Below, piece after piece: positions 42,786 to 50,679 of a stretch of DNA of 64,000 nt. The DNA lies in NCBI GenBank assembly GCA_050944455.1, contig JBMNRC010000012.1, positions 1 to 64,000 on the forward strand, given 5' to 3'. Below the pieces are notes generated by a model, which saw only the letters and a program-made list of their open reading frames with translations, was not told the origin of the DNA and made no database searches. This DNA is from Anthropogastromicrobium sp050944455 (GTDB lineage Bacteria > Bacillota > Clostridia > Lachnospirales > Lachnospiraceae). How positions within the stretch are numbered: the first letter of the stretch is position 1; each line of letters begins with the position of its first letter. Made by a program: the position numbers and the translations under genes.

Positions 42786-44351
42786 TCAGGATCCCGACAG
42801 AATTCTTTTGCGGTATGCCGCGGGCGTCTCCCCGTAAGTCTTCGAGAAGACGTCGTTGAGGGAACGGACGTCCCTGAACCCTGTCTGTTCCGCGATCTCA
42901 TACAGTTTGAGGTCCGAGGAGAGCAGAAGCGCGACGGCCTGGCGCAGACGCACGCTGTTCACATAGTCCTTGAAATTCTGCCCGGTTTTCTTTTTGAACA
43001 GGCTGCTGAAATAGAAGGAATTCACATGAATCAGGTCCGCCGCCGTCGCCAGCGTGATCGGCTCCCGGTAGTGCTTTTCCACGTACTGCTGCACTTCCGC
43101 GATATCCTTCCTGTCATTTCCCTCCACGGAATTTTTCACCTCGCTGTTGTAGCCGTCGATGAATTTTCGGAAATACGCGCACATTTCGCGGTAGTCCGCC
43201 GTCTTTCTTCCGCCCTCCAGCAGGTCGCGCATCTCCGGGGACCGGCCGGCAATGTGCATGGCGGTCATCTGCGCGTCAATCACGCGGATCGTCGAGCAGA
43301 AATAGTAGCACGCGTCCTCCCTGCGGCCGTCGGAAGCGAGGCAGAGCGTCCGGCAGAAATAGGTCCAGGCCCGGTCGAAGTCTTCCTGCTGATGGGAAAC
43401 CAGCGCGTTTGTCACGGCCGCCGTGGCTTCCTGCAGTTCCTTATATCCCGCGGAGCGCGCAAAAACCGGCCGGTCGGCGGAAAGGATGTGCTCAGGCAGT
43501 TCCGCGGCGAAAAACAGATACCGGGAAAGATCAACGCATCTCCGGTACTCGCCCGGGATCTCCCGCATGGAAGACACCGGCTTTCCGCAGAAGAAATACA
43601 GTTCCTTTCCGACGGCCTCCGAGGCGGATTTCCACAGATCGTACAGCAGCGTATGGAATTCCTCATCCGTGAAATCTCCGCGCAGAACCACAACGGTGTT
43701 CCCCTCCTTCTCAAAGAGGATTCCCGAGTTTTTCTTTTCGATTTCCTCCGTCAGGGCGCTTCGCACGGAAAATTCCATCAGCCGGCGCATCTGCCCGTTC
43801 GGCTCCGTGAGCACAGCGCTGACGACCATCGGGAGGTACCGGGTTTTTTCATCGGTTTCCGGCGATGTCCGGGCTTCAGCCGGATTTTCCGGCGATGTGC
43901 CTGTTCCGGCCGGATTTTCCGCTGCTTCCTGCGCCTCCTCCCGCGGGTTCCCGCCGTTTTCCCCGATCGGCGGCTTTCCCTTTCCGCTGAGCGCACGGTT
44001 GAGCGCCTGCACAAGCTCTTCCCGGATCACCGGTTTCAGAAGATAATCGGCGGCCCCGTAAGTGAGCGCCGACCGGGCGTAGCTGAAATCCTGAAAGCCG
44101 CTGATGAAAATCACGGAAGTCTCCTCAATGCCGAACTCCCTGAGATTCTTGAGGATCTCGATACCGTTCATCCCCGGCATATTGATATCCAGAAGGGCGA
44201 TATCCGGCCTGAGGGACAGAATGGCTTCCATCGCGGCTTTCCCGTCTTCGTACACGCCGACGATCGAAATCCCGAGCGATTTCCAGTCCAGAAGTTTCTG
44301 GATGCCTCGCGTAATCACCGGCTCATCGTCCGCCAGTATCATCCTCAGCAT
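42786..44351 (-). CDS. YesN-type response regulator with AraC DNA-binding domain
   Basis: A 521-residue regulator. Receiver domain: D8 D9 acidic pair, phospho-acceptor D55 in LLDINMPG, and the lysine in YLLKPV. Then a Pro/Glu-rich linker (about residues 130-165), a middle region, and a C-terminal double helix-turn-helix: YREPITLATAADLIHVNSFYFSSLFKKKTGQNF and LYEIAEQTGFRDVRSLNDVFSKTYGETP. Partner of the YesM kinase encoded 4 bp upstream. GAGGGATAGC precedes ATG 44351. It probably activates the sugar ABC genes via the direct repeats at 42753 and 48480. Confidence 0.93.
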   Translation of the reverse strand: MLRMILADDEPVITRGIQKLLDWKSLGISIVGVYEDGKAAMEAILSLRPDIALLDINMPGMNGIEILKNLREFGIEETSVIFISGFQDFSYARSALTYGAADYLLKPVIREELVQALNRALSGKGKPPIGENGGNPREEAQEAAENPAGTGTSPENPAEARTSPETDEKTRYLPMVVSAVLTEPNGQMRRLMEFSVRSALTEEIEKKNSGILFEKEGNTVVVLRGDFTDEEFHTLLYDLWKSASEAVGKELYFFCGKPVSSMREIPGEYRRCVDLSRYLFFAAELPEHILSADRPVFARSAGYKELQEATAAVTNALVSHQQEDFDRAWTYFCRTLCLASDGRREDACYYFCSTIRVIDAQMTAMHIAGRSPEMRDLLEGGRKTADYREMCAYFRKFIDGYNSEVKNSVEGNDRKDIAEVQQYVEKHYREPITLATAADLIHVNSFYFSSLFKKKTGQNFKDYVNSVRLRQAVALLLSSDLKLYEIAEQTGFRDVRSLNDVFSKTYGETPAAYRKRILSGS

Positions 44352-44355
44352 ACTG

Positions 44356-46353
44356 CTATCCCTCCGTTTCCCCGTTCTTCATCTGTTTTCCCGCTGCCGG
44401 TTCCTTTCGGGATGCCGCGGTATCTGTCTCATGCGTTCCCTTCCCGGCCGCGTCGGGCGCCGGTGTTTCAGCGGTCCGCGTTCCTTCTCCGGCTCCCGCG
44501 GAGTTTTCTTTTTCCTGCTCCCCAATCGTCCGGTACGGCATCCGCAGTTCTACGATCGTGCCGATCCCGGGAGTCGAGCTGACCGAAATCCCGTACTGCT
44601 CGCCGTACAGAAAACGCACTCTGTCGTGAACGTTTTTCAGCCCGATGCTCTGCCAGTTGTCCTTGTTTTTGATTCCCGGCTGGTCTCCCTGCAGAAGCCG
44701 GGTAAGGCGGTCCAGCACATGAGCGTCCATCCCGGCTCCGTTGTCCATCACCGAGATCACCAGGTCCTCCCCCTGCCGCAGCGCGTCGATATGGATGACT
44801 CCGCTGCCTTTTTTCGGCCGGATTCCGTGCACGTAGGCGTTCTCCGTGATCGGCTGGAGGATCAGCCTGGGGACTTCAATGTTCTCCGCTCCCGGCGCGT
44901 TGATTTCCAGGATCACTTTTCCCTGGATCCGGCAGTTGAGCAGATAGACATACTTGCGCACGATGTCCAGCTCCCGGGACAGCGGCACCCGGTCTCCCAC
45001 AGGACCGATCAGGTAATGAATCTGCTCGGACAAAGCTTCCAGCATGTCGGAGACCTGCGTGTCCCCGCTCTCCAGGGCGGTCATCCGGATGATCTCCAGC
45101 GTATTGTAGAGAAAATGCGGGTAAATCTGGGAGCGGAGCGCCGTCAGCTCAGCCTCCGTCTGCCGTATTCTGGCGACATAACTCTGGTTGATGGTCTTTT
45201 TCAGCTCCCGCGACATCTCGTTGAAGCTCTCGGACAGAACCCCGATCTCATCGTTTCTCTCTACCGGGAGGTTCAGGTCAAAATTTCCCTGTCCGACCTG
45301 GGCGATGGAAGCCGTCATCCGGCGGATCGGCCGGGTGATCTGGCGGGAGAACAGGATCGCCGCCAGAAGCAGCAGGAGGATACTGACGGTCAGGAGAATA
45401 TAGGTGAGCGTCTGCAGGGACGAGATCTGGCTGAACGCGTCCCTGGTATCGATCAGGATGCGGACGGTGCACCCATATTCGCTGGTATTTCCCGTATATA
45501 CCTGAATGTCCCCTCCGCCGGTGAGAAGTTCCGACGTTCCTGACAGATCCTGTCCGACCAGGGAACTGTCCGTCGCGTACAGGCACGTCCCGGAGCTGTC
45601 CGTCATGACGACGCCGTCGGCTCCCCGAAGCTGCATGGACTGGAACAGGTAAGTGAGGCGGTCGTAATAGATATCCAGATAGAGGGTCCCGACATATTTC
45701 TCATGGCCGACCGCGCCCCTTGTGTCAAAATAATTCCGGGCGACGGAAAAGACCTGCTTTCCGGACGCCATGAAAAAATAATCCGTGTTATGCGGCGCGA
45801 TGATCATCAGCGTCCGGGAGTCCCGGTCCAGGTTCTCATAGCCGACTTCCTGCAGGAAAAGATCCTCATCTTCCAGATAGGTGCTGTAGGGGCTGTAATG
45901 ATAATCCGCCGTTCCGATCTCCTCGGAATCGCAGACGAAATGCGCCGCGAAGATATCCGAATTGACTGCCGCTACCGTTGCGAGAAACTGTCGCATCGCG
46001 CTGGAGATTTCCTCTTCCCTGCTGTCATAGTCGAAGTTTTCCCCCGACAGGATGCTCCGGACCGAATCCGAGACGTACGCGGAATACTGCTCGTCTCCCG
46101 TCCCGTAGCTGTAAAGCAGTTTTGTGGCCGTGTCGTAATTCCCCAGCAGATTGTCCAGGCTGGAAGCCTGATAGCCCGCCGCCGAATTGTAGTTGTCCGA
46201 CAGGGATTTGGCAAACTCCGCCCGCATACGGGTGAGCAGTACCGTCGATACGATCAGCATGGGAATGATTCCCACCGCAATCATCGCCAGCGCGAAGCGT
46301 TGATATAGAGATATTGCGCGGCGCTTTTTTCCATTTTTCTTTTTTCCGTTCAC
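44356..46353 (-). CDS. YesM-type membrane sensor histidine kinase
   Basis: A 665-residue kinase: membrane helix near residue 20-40, extracytoplasmic sensor (about 40-300), second helix (LLTVSILLLLLAAILF), HAMP domain, His_kinase region with H413 in IYPHFLYNTLEI, and an HATPase domain with ENAYVHGI (N box). The tail beyond the ATPase domain (AGEGTRTAETPAPDAAGKGTHETD) is disordered. GTG 46353 is chosen because AGGAG lies 6 bases before it; the in-frame ATG at 46482 coincides with the -10 promoter element and would not be in the transcript. Transcription continues into yesN. Confidence 0.9.
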   Translation of the reverse strand: MNGKKKNGKKRRAISLYQRFALAMIAVGIIPMLIVSTVLLTRMRAEFAKSLSDNYNSAAGYQASSLDNLLGNYDTATKLLYSYGTGDEQYSAYVSDSVRSILSGENFDYDSREEEISSAMRQFLATVAAVNSDIFAAHFVCDSEEIGTADYHYSPYSTYLEDEDLFLQEVGYENLDRDSRTLMIIAPHNTDYFFMASGKQVFSVARNYFDTRGAVGHEKYVGTLYLDIYYDRLTYLFQSMQLRGADGVVMTDSSGTCLYATDSSLVGQDLSGTSELLTGGGDIQVYTGNTSEYGCTVRILIDTRDAFSQISSLQTLTYILLTVSILLLLLAAILFSRQITRPIRRMTASIAQVGQGNFDLNLPVERNDEIGVLSESFNEMSRELKKTINQSYVARIRQTEAELTALRSQIYPHFLYNTLEIIRMTALESGDTQVSDMLEALSEQIHYLIGPVGDRVPLSRELDIVRKYVYLLNCRIQGKVILEINAPGAENIEVPRLILQPITENAYVHGIRPKKGSGVIHIDALRQGEDLVISVMDNGAGMDAHVLDRLTRLLQGDQPGIKNKDNWQSIGLKNVHDRVRFLYGEQYGISVSSTPGIGTIVELRMPYRTIGEQEKENSAGAGEGTRTAETPAPDAAGKGTHETDTAASRKEPAAGKQMKNGETEG

Positions 46354-46480
46354 TCTCTGCTCCTGATACGGCAATCTGGGCCGCCGTCTGTGTCCCTGTC
46401 CGCAATGCGGCGCGGACCGCCGGATTTCTCCGCCTCTCCGTCGGGTCCCGCGGCAGGCCTGACGGCACTCTGATAACTGC

Positions 46481-46510
46481 ATTATATCCCCGGATTTTCA
46501 TAATCGTCAA
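46481..46510 (-). promoter_or_regulatory. Promoter of the YesM-YesN genes
   Basis: On the minus strand TTGACG (46510-46505), 18 bp spacer, consensus TATAAT (46486-46481). Its position excludes the ATG at 46482 as a start for the kinase. Confidence 0.85.
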
Positions 46511-46530
46511 CAAATCCGCGCCGGGCGGCC

Positions 46531-46564
46531 GCAAAAGGGGCTGCCCCGCGAAGGACAGCCCCTG
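46531..46564 (-). terminator. Terminator of the permease genes
   Basis: On the minus strand AGGGGCTGTCC...GGCAGCCCCT followed by TTTTGC, 70 bp past the second permease stop. It separates the permease transcript from that of the regulators. Confidence 0.85.
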
Positions 46565-46631
46565 AATACCTCTGATATTATATTCTGCCGGGTCCGGAGG
46601 TTCCGCCTTGCGGATACGCCCCACACCCTCG

Positions 46632-47468
46632 TCAGCCTTTCGCCGCGCCTGCCGTGATTCCTTTGACGAAGTACTTCTGGAACGCGATGAAAATGCACAG
46701 CGCGGGAACGATGGAGATGATGGTCCCGGCAAAGACAATGTCCCAGCGCGCGGTGTACTGGCCGACGAAACTCGCGATCTCAACCGTGATGGTCTTTGCC
46801 TGGTTGCTCGGGAGAACCAGATAAGGCATCAGGTAATCGTTCCAGATTCCCAGGCCGTTCAGGATCACCATGGAACCGGTGCACGGCCCGAGCAGCGGGA
46901 ATGTCACCCTCCAGAAAGTCTGGAACGGCGTGCAGCCGTCGATCTGGGCCGCTTCCTCGATCTCGAGCGGAATGCCCTTCAGGAAGCTGCAGTACAGCAG
47001 GGTCCCGAATCCGACGGAGCCGGAGATGTAGCAGACGATCGGGCCGCCGAAGTTCCCGAACAGGTGGAGAACTTTCATCTCCTTGAAGAGAGTGAACATG
47101 TACAGGTGGAACGGAATCATCATTCCTGCCAGGAAGAAGGTATAGCAGAACTTGGTGAATTTCCCCGGCCTGCGCTCAATTCCGTAGGCAGCCATCGGGA
47201 CAATGATGACGATCAGGACTTCGGAGACCACCGTGAGCACTACGGTATGCCAGATGGCCGTGAAGAAATCGGACTGCTCGAAAAGATCGATATAGTTCTG
47301 CACATACAGGGAAGTCGGGAAGCCGGCCGGGTCTTTCAGGATGTCTCCGTTGCTCTTGAAAGCGGAGATGAAGGCAAAGTAGACCGGATAGATGAACAGG
47401 ACTCCCACAAAAATCGCGACCGCAAAGAGGACGAAATCCCTCGGTTTTGCTCTTCTCTTGCTTTCCAT
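46632..47468 (-). CDS. Sugar ABC transporter permease 2 (MalG family)
   Basis: A 278-residue protein with six hydrophobic helices and the EAA loop EEAAQIDGCTPFQTFWRVTFPLL that contacts the ATPase. It overlaps the first permease by one base (TAATG). No ATPase gene is in the window. Probably forms a heterodimer with permease 1 and takes substrate from the binding protein at 41252. Confidence 0.93.
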   Translation of the reverse strand: MESKRRAKPRDFVLFAVAIFVGVLFIYPVYFAFISAFKSNGDILKDPAGFPTSLYVQNYIDLFEQSDFFTAIWHTVVLTVVSEVLIVIIVPMAAYGIERRPGKFTKFCYTFFLAGMMIPFHLYMFTLFKEMKVLHLFGNFGGPIVCYISGSVGFGTLLYCSFLKGIPLEIEEAAQIDGCTPFQTFWRVTFPLLGPCTGSMVILNGLGIWNDYLMPYLVLPSNQAKTITVEIASFVGQYTARWDIVFAGTIISIVPALCIFIAFQKYFVKGITAGAAKG

Positions 47469-48385
47469 TATAACTGCACCTCCCTGCTTCTGAGGATTTT
47501 CTGCTGGATGGCGTTCAGGATCAGGATGATGAACAGAAGCACCACGCCGACCGCGGTGCCGAAGCCCTGCCGTCCTTCGTTGAATCCGACCTTGTAAAGC
47601 AGATAGACCATGGTCTCACTCGTGAACCCGGGGCCGCCGTCCGTCATGACGTTGATCTGGTCGAAGACTTTCAGCCCGTTGATCAGGGACAGCGTAAAGT
47701 TGATGGTGAACGATCCGGAAATGAGCGGCAGCGTGATCCTGCGGAATTTCTGCCAGGGGCTTGCGCCGTCGATCTCCGCGGCTTCCAGCACATCTGTGGA
47801 GACGCTCTGAAGGGCCGCCAGATAAATGACCATGTAGTAGCCGGCGCTCTTCCAGATCAGCACTACGCCGATAGACAGCAGCGTCAGATTGGTATTGCCC
47901 AGCCAGTCCTGGCACAGCCCGCCCAGCCCGATCTGCCGCAGGATGGAGTTGATCACGCCGAAGTTGTAGTTGTACATGGTCTTCCAGATAAAGCCGGAGA
48001 CAATTCCGGAGATCAGCACCGGAATGTAGAAGAAGCTGCGGAAGAACTTCTTGCCCCAGCGCACGTTGTCGACCAGGACAGCCAGCGCCAGCGCGATGAT
48101 GTTCTGCAGGATGGAGACGAACATCGTCAGGATGAACGTGTTCTTCAGGGCGTTGTGGAAACGGGTGCTTGTCAGGATCTCCTGGTAGTTCCGGAGGCCG
48201 ATCCACTCAACATGCGGGTTGATGCCGTCCCAGGAAGTAAAGCTGTAGTAGAAACTGTTGACCGTCGGCACGATGATGAACAGCACATAAAGGATGAGCG
48301 CCGGCGCGATGAATTCCAGCGCGACTTTATCGATGCCGCGCTTCTTTTTCCCGACCGCGGGACTGTTGTTTTTCTTCTTGCTCAT
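47468..48385 (-). CDS. Sugar ABC transporter permease 1 (MalF/UgpA family)
   Basis: A 305-residue protein with six helices. The EAA loop is LEAAEIDGASPWQKFRRITLPLI and the substrate-gate block INGLKVFDQINVMTDGGPGFTSETMVYLLY is typical. AAAGGAGGTTCC precedes ATG 48385. First gene of the transport transcript, controlled by a weak promoter with the direct-repeat operator. Confidence 0.94.
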   Translation of the reverse strand: MSKKKNNSPAVGKKKRGIDKVALEFIAPALILYVLFIIVPTVNSFYYSFTSWDGINPHVEWIGLRNYQEILTSTRFHNALKNTFILTMFVSILQNIIALALAVLVDNVRWGKKFFRSFFYIPVLISGIVSGFIWKTMYNYNFGVINSILRQIGLGGLCQDWLGNTNLTLLSIGVVLIWKSAGYYMVIYLAALQSVSTDVLEAAEIDGASPWQKFRRITLPLISGSFTINFTLSLINGLKVFDQINVMTDGGPGFTSETMVYLLYKVGFNEGRQGFGTAVGVVLLFIILILNAIQQKILRSREVQL

Positions 48386-48443
48386 GGAACCTCCTTTGCA
48401 CAGCGATCCGTGTTTCTCCGCCGGATCCGGATTTTCTGTACAC

Positions 48444-48473
48444 AGTATACCCGGCGCGGCCCGCGGTCAGGAA
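48444..48473 (-). promoter_or_regulatory. Promoter of the permease genes, weak -35
   Basis: On the minus strand TTCCTG (48473-48468), 18 bp spacer, TATACT (48449-48444). Same -10 and same spacing as the solute-binding protein promoter. Confidence 0.65.
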
Positions 48474-48479
48474 CGTGAA

Positions 48480-48509
48480 TTTTAAAGGGGGATATGCGAT
48501 TTTTTAAGG
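48480..48509 (-). promoter_or_regulatory. Direct-repeat operator, candidate YesN site 2
   Basis: On the minus strand CCTTAAAAA (48509-48501) and CCTTTAAAA (48488-48480), 21 bp apart; the promoter-proximal half-site lies 6 bp before the -35 and 31 bp before the -10. Compare 30 bp at the twin site 42753-42782. The central sequences also resemble each other (ATCGCATATCC against ATCCGCATCTC). Confidence 0.7.
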
Positions 48510-48616
48510 TGTTTTCAGATTTTTCAGGTTCTCCTTCTTTCTCCCTGTTTCCGCCAGACTCCGGGGGGGCGGCGCCGGCGGCCGACATTTTTGCGCTGCG
48601 TCAGCCCCGCATACTG

Positions 48617-48701
48617 TCCCCGCTGCAGGGACACTGCTCCCACTGCTCCGCCCTCGCCGTGCATTCTGGCGCGGCTCAGACACTTTCCCCGCTGCAGGGA
48701 C
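48617..48701. repeat. 16 bp direct repeat, hairpin-forming
   Basis: TCCCCGCTGCAGGGAC at 48617-48632 and 48686-48701. Each copy can fold (GTCCC/GGGAC). It lies in the non-coding region after the dinB stop. The stretch 48510-48741 has no gene. Confidence 0.6.
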
Positions 48702-48741
48702 GCCGCGGGCGGCCCCGGGGCCGGGCTTTCCTGTCAGGCTC

Positions 48742-50058
48742 TCATTTTGCCTTCGGCGAAGCGGGAAGACTTCCCGCGTGATAGTTTTCCACTCCCGTCC
48801 GGTTTCCCCGCTCCATGTAGCCGTGCGGACGGATATTGTGCACATCGGAGGACGCGTCCAGCGCGGACAGCTCGGGATCCTGGTACATGACGCCCCGCAT
48901 GACCGCCTGGTAGCCGAAGCGGCGCCGCAGGTCATCCACGGCCCTGTCCGCGTGCCGGCGCTTTTCCCGCAGCGCCGGATCCACAAAAAGGTCCTGCTGC
49001 CAGGGCTCGCCGGCGGGAACCAGCCCTGACACGTGGACGCCGACGCTGCGGACAGGCTTCCGCCAGTCCCAGCTCTCCTGAAAAAGCTCAAAGGCGATAT
49101 GGTGGATTTCCTCCGAGATATCGGTCGGGATATCGGTTTTGCGCTGATGGGTAAAACCGGCGAGATCGCTGTCCCGCACGGAAACGGTGATCACCCTGCC
49201 GGCGAATCCGTTTTGTTTTAGCCTCGACGCCACGCTCTCCGCGAGGATATAGAGCACCAGGCTGACGTCCCCGTCCGTCTCCAGGTCGCGCGGGGAAGTC
49301 GTGCTGTTGCCGATGCTCTTCACCGGCACCGGGGAGTGTTCCCGGCTGACCGGCGTGCAGTCGTCCCCTCTGGCGAACATCAGAAGCATCAGGCCGACCT
49401 TCCCGAAAACCGTCTCCAGAAAGGCAGGGTCCGTCCGCGCCAGGTCCCCGATGGTCTCGATGCCGTACAGATGCAGTTTGCGCCGGGTCGCGTTCCCCAC
49501 GTACAGAAGGTCGTCGACCGGCCTCGTCCACACCAGGTTCCTGTAATTTTCCCTGGTGACGTCCGTGATGGCGTCCGGCTTGCGGTAATCCGACCCGTAT
49601 TTCGCGAAAATCTTGTTCCAGCTGACGCCGATGCTCACGGTAATGCCGAGCTCCCGCCTGTATCTCTGCCGGATCTCCTCCGCCAGGGAATGGGCGTCCC
49701 CGAGAATCCCCACCGACCGGGTGACGTCCACCCAGCATTCGTCCAGGCCGAACGGCTCCCACAGATCGCTGTACTCCGCCAGAATCTCGTGCGACAGGTT
49801 GGAAAAATGGATATACTCCGACATATGCGGCGGGACAAGCACGACGCCGGGGCAGGCCTCCCTGGCCTGCCACAGCGCCATCCCGGTTTTGACCCCGCGC
49901 TTTTTCGCCGGATAATTGGCCGTCAGGATAATCCCGTGCCGCGCCTCGGGATCCCCGCCCACCGCCATCGGAACCGTGCGGAGCTCCGGATGGTACAGCA
50001 TTTCAACGCTCGCGTAAAAACAGTTGCAGTCCACATGCAGAATACTTCTGTCCATCAT
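48742..50058 (-). CDS. dinB: Y-family DNA polymerase (DNA polymerase IV type)
   Basis: Translesion DNA polymerase. The 438-residue protein opens with the metal motif ILHVDCNCFYASVEM (Asp), has the steric and palm residues, the catalytic DECWVDVT block (Asp-Glu), the thumb helix-hairpin-helix IETIGDLARTDPAFLETVFGKVG, and a little-finger domain (residues 240-350) before a C-terminal tail. ATG 50055 is an alternative start. AAAGGAG precedes. The leader is an unusual homopurine tract and the promoter carries a palindrome over its -35, suggesting damage-responsive control, though the usual Firmicute LexA box was not seen. Confidence 0.92.
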   Translation of the reverse strand: MMDRSILHVDCNCFYASVEMLYHPELRTVPMAVGGDPEARHGIILTANYPAKKRGVKTGMALWQAREACPGVVLVPPHMSEYIHFSNLSHEILAEYSDLWEPFGLDECWVDVTRSVGILGDAHSLAEEIRQRYRRELGITVSIGVSWNKIFAKYGSDYRKPDAITDVTRENYRNLVWTRPVDDLLYVGNATRRKLHLYGIETIGDLARTDPAFLETVFGKVGLMLLMFARGDDCTPVSREHSPVPVKSIGNSTTSPRDLETDGDVSLVLYILAESVASRLKQNGFAGRVITVSVRDSDLAGFTHQRKTDIPTDISEEIHHIAFELFQESWDWRKPVRSVGVHVSGLVPAGEPWQQDLFVDPALREKRRHADRAVDDLRRRFGYQAVMRGVMYQDPELSALDASSDVHNIRPHGYMERGNRTGVENYHAGSLPASPKAK

Positions 50059-50062
50059 CAGG

Positions 50063-50137
50063 TCTCCTTTCTTCTTTACTCTCTCTTTTCTTTTTTCCCT
50101 TTCTTTCCTTTCTTCTTCCCTTTTCCTTTTCTTTCCC
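50063..50137 (-). repeat. 75 nt homopurine tract in the dinB leader
   Basis: On the plus strand 74 of 75 bases are C or T (only A at 50078); on the minus strand the dinB leader is therefore almost pure A/G. It contains several GGA-like motifs besides the true ribosome site. Confidence 0.8.
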
Positions 50138-50201
50138 GCCAGTCTTTCCTTTCTGTCCGCCGATTTCCTGTTTTGCGTCCGTATGAGGCTATCTATTGCC
50201 T

Positions 50202-50230
50202 ATGCTAATACAAAAAAAGAAAATGCACAA
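50202..50230 (-). promoter_or_regulatory. Promoter of dinB overlapped by a palindrome
   Basis: On the minus strand TTGTGC (50230-50225), 17 bp spacer, TAGCAT (50207-50202). The inverted repeat AATGCAC-AA-GTACATT (50222-50237, one mismatch) covers the -35 and may be a repressor site. Confidence 0.55.
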
Positions 50231-50466
50231 GTACATTTCAGGTATGCTGCCGGCATAACGCCCGGCGGCGGATTGGCCCGCCATTGCCGCCCGATGGGTA
50301 AAAAACACCCGCCCGGTGCGCGGAAAAAAAACCGCCCGCGGGAGGGGAACGCCGGAACCAAAGAAAAAGTTTCGTATTTCCCTCCGCGCAGGCGGCTGCC
50401 TGGCTTATAGGCCTGTCAGTTTTCGCGCGGCCGGCAGGATTTTCCCGCCCGGCCGTCCGGTTTGTC

Positions 50467-50679
50467 TTACTGCCCGATGCCCGCGAATTCGTAGCCGGCG
50501 TCGGCGACAGCTTTCTTCACGGCCTCCTCGCTGACTTCAGCGTTCAGGTCCAGAACGGCTGTCCCGCTCACGCGGCTCACCTCAGCGCTGTTTACCTGAG
50601 GCAGCGCCTCCAGCGCTTTCTTCACATGCTTCTCACAGTTTTCGCACATCATACCGTTCACTTTGACCGTTTCCTTCAT
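50467..50679 (-). CDS. Possible internally started CopZ-like copper chaperone (last 70 residues of copA)
   Basis: Within copA, in frame, AAGGAGG (50694-50688) lies 8 bases before ATG 50679. Translation from here would give a 70-residue free HMA protein MKETVKVNGMMCENC..., the size and motif of CopZ chaperones. In the ATPase frame these bases read NLKEEKTMKE. Either an old separate copZ gene was fused to copA by loss of a stop codon, or one gene makes both products. Direct protein evidence is lacking. Confidence 0.5.
   Translation of the reverse strand: MKETVKVNGMMCENCEKHVKKALEALPQVNSAEVSRVSGTAVLDLNAEVSEEAVKKAVADAGYEFAGIGQ

Noticed and set aside
46354..46482. ATG 46482 as start of the YesM kinase
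   Set aside because: It coincides with the TATAAT element, so it would not be in the transcript.
48510..48741. Possible CRISPR-like array from the repeated TCCCCGCTGCAGGGAC
   Set aside because: Only two copies, 69 bp apart, no leader and no cas genes.
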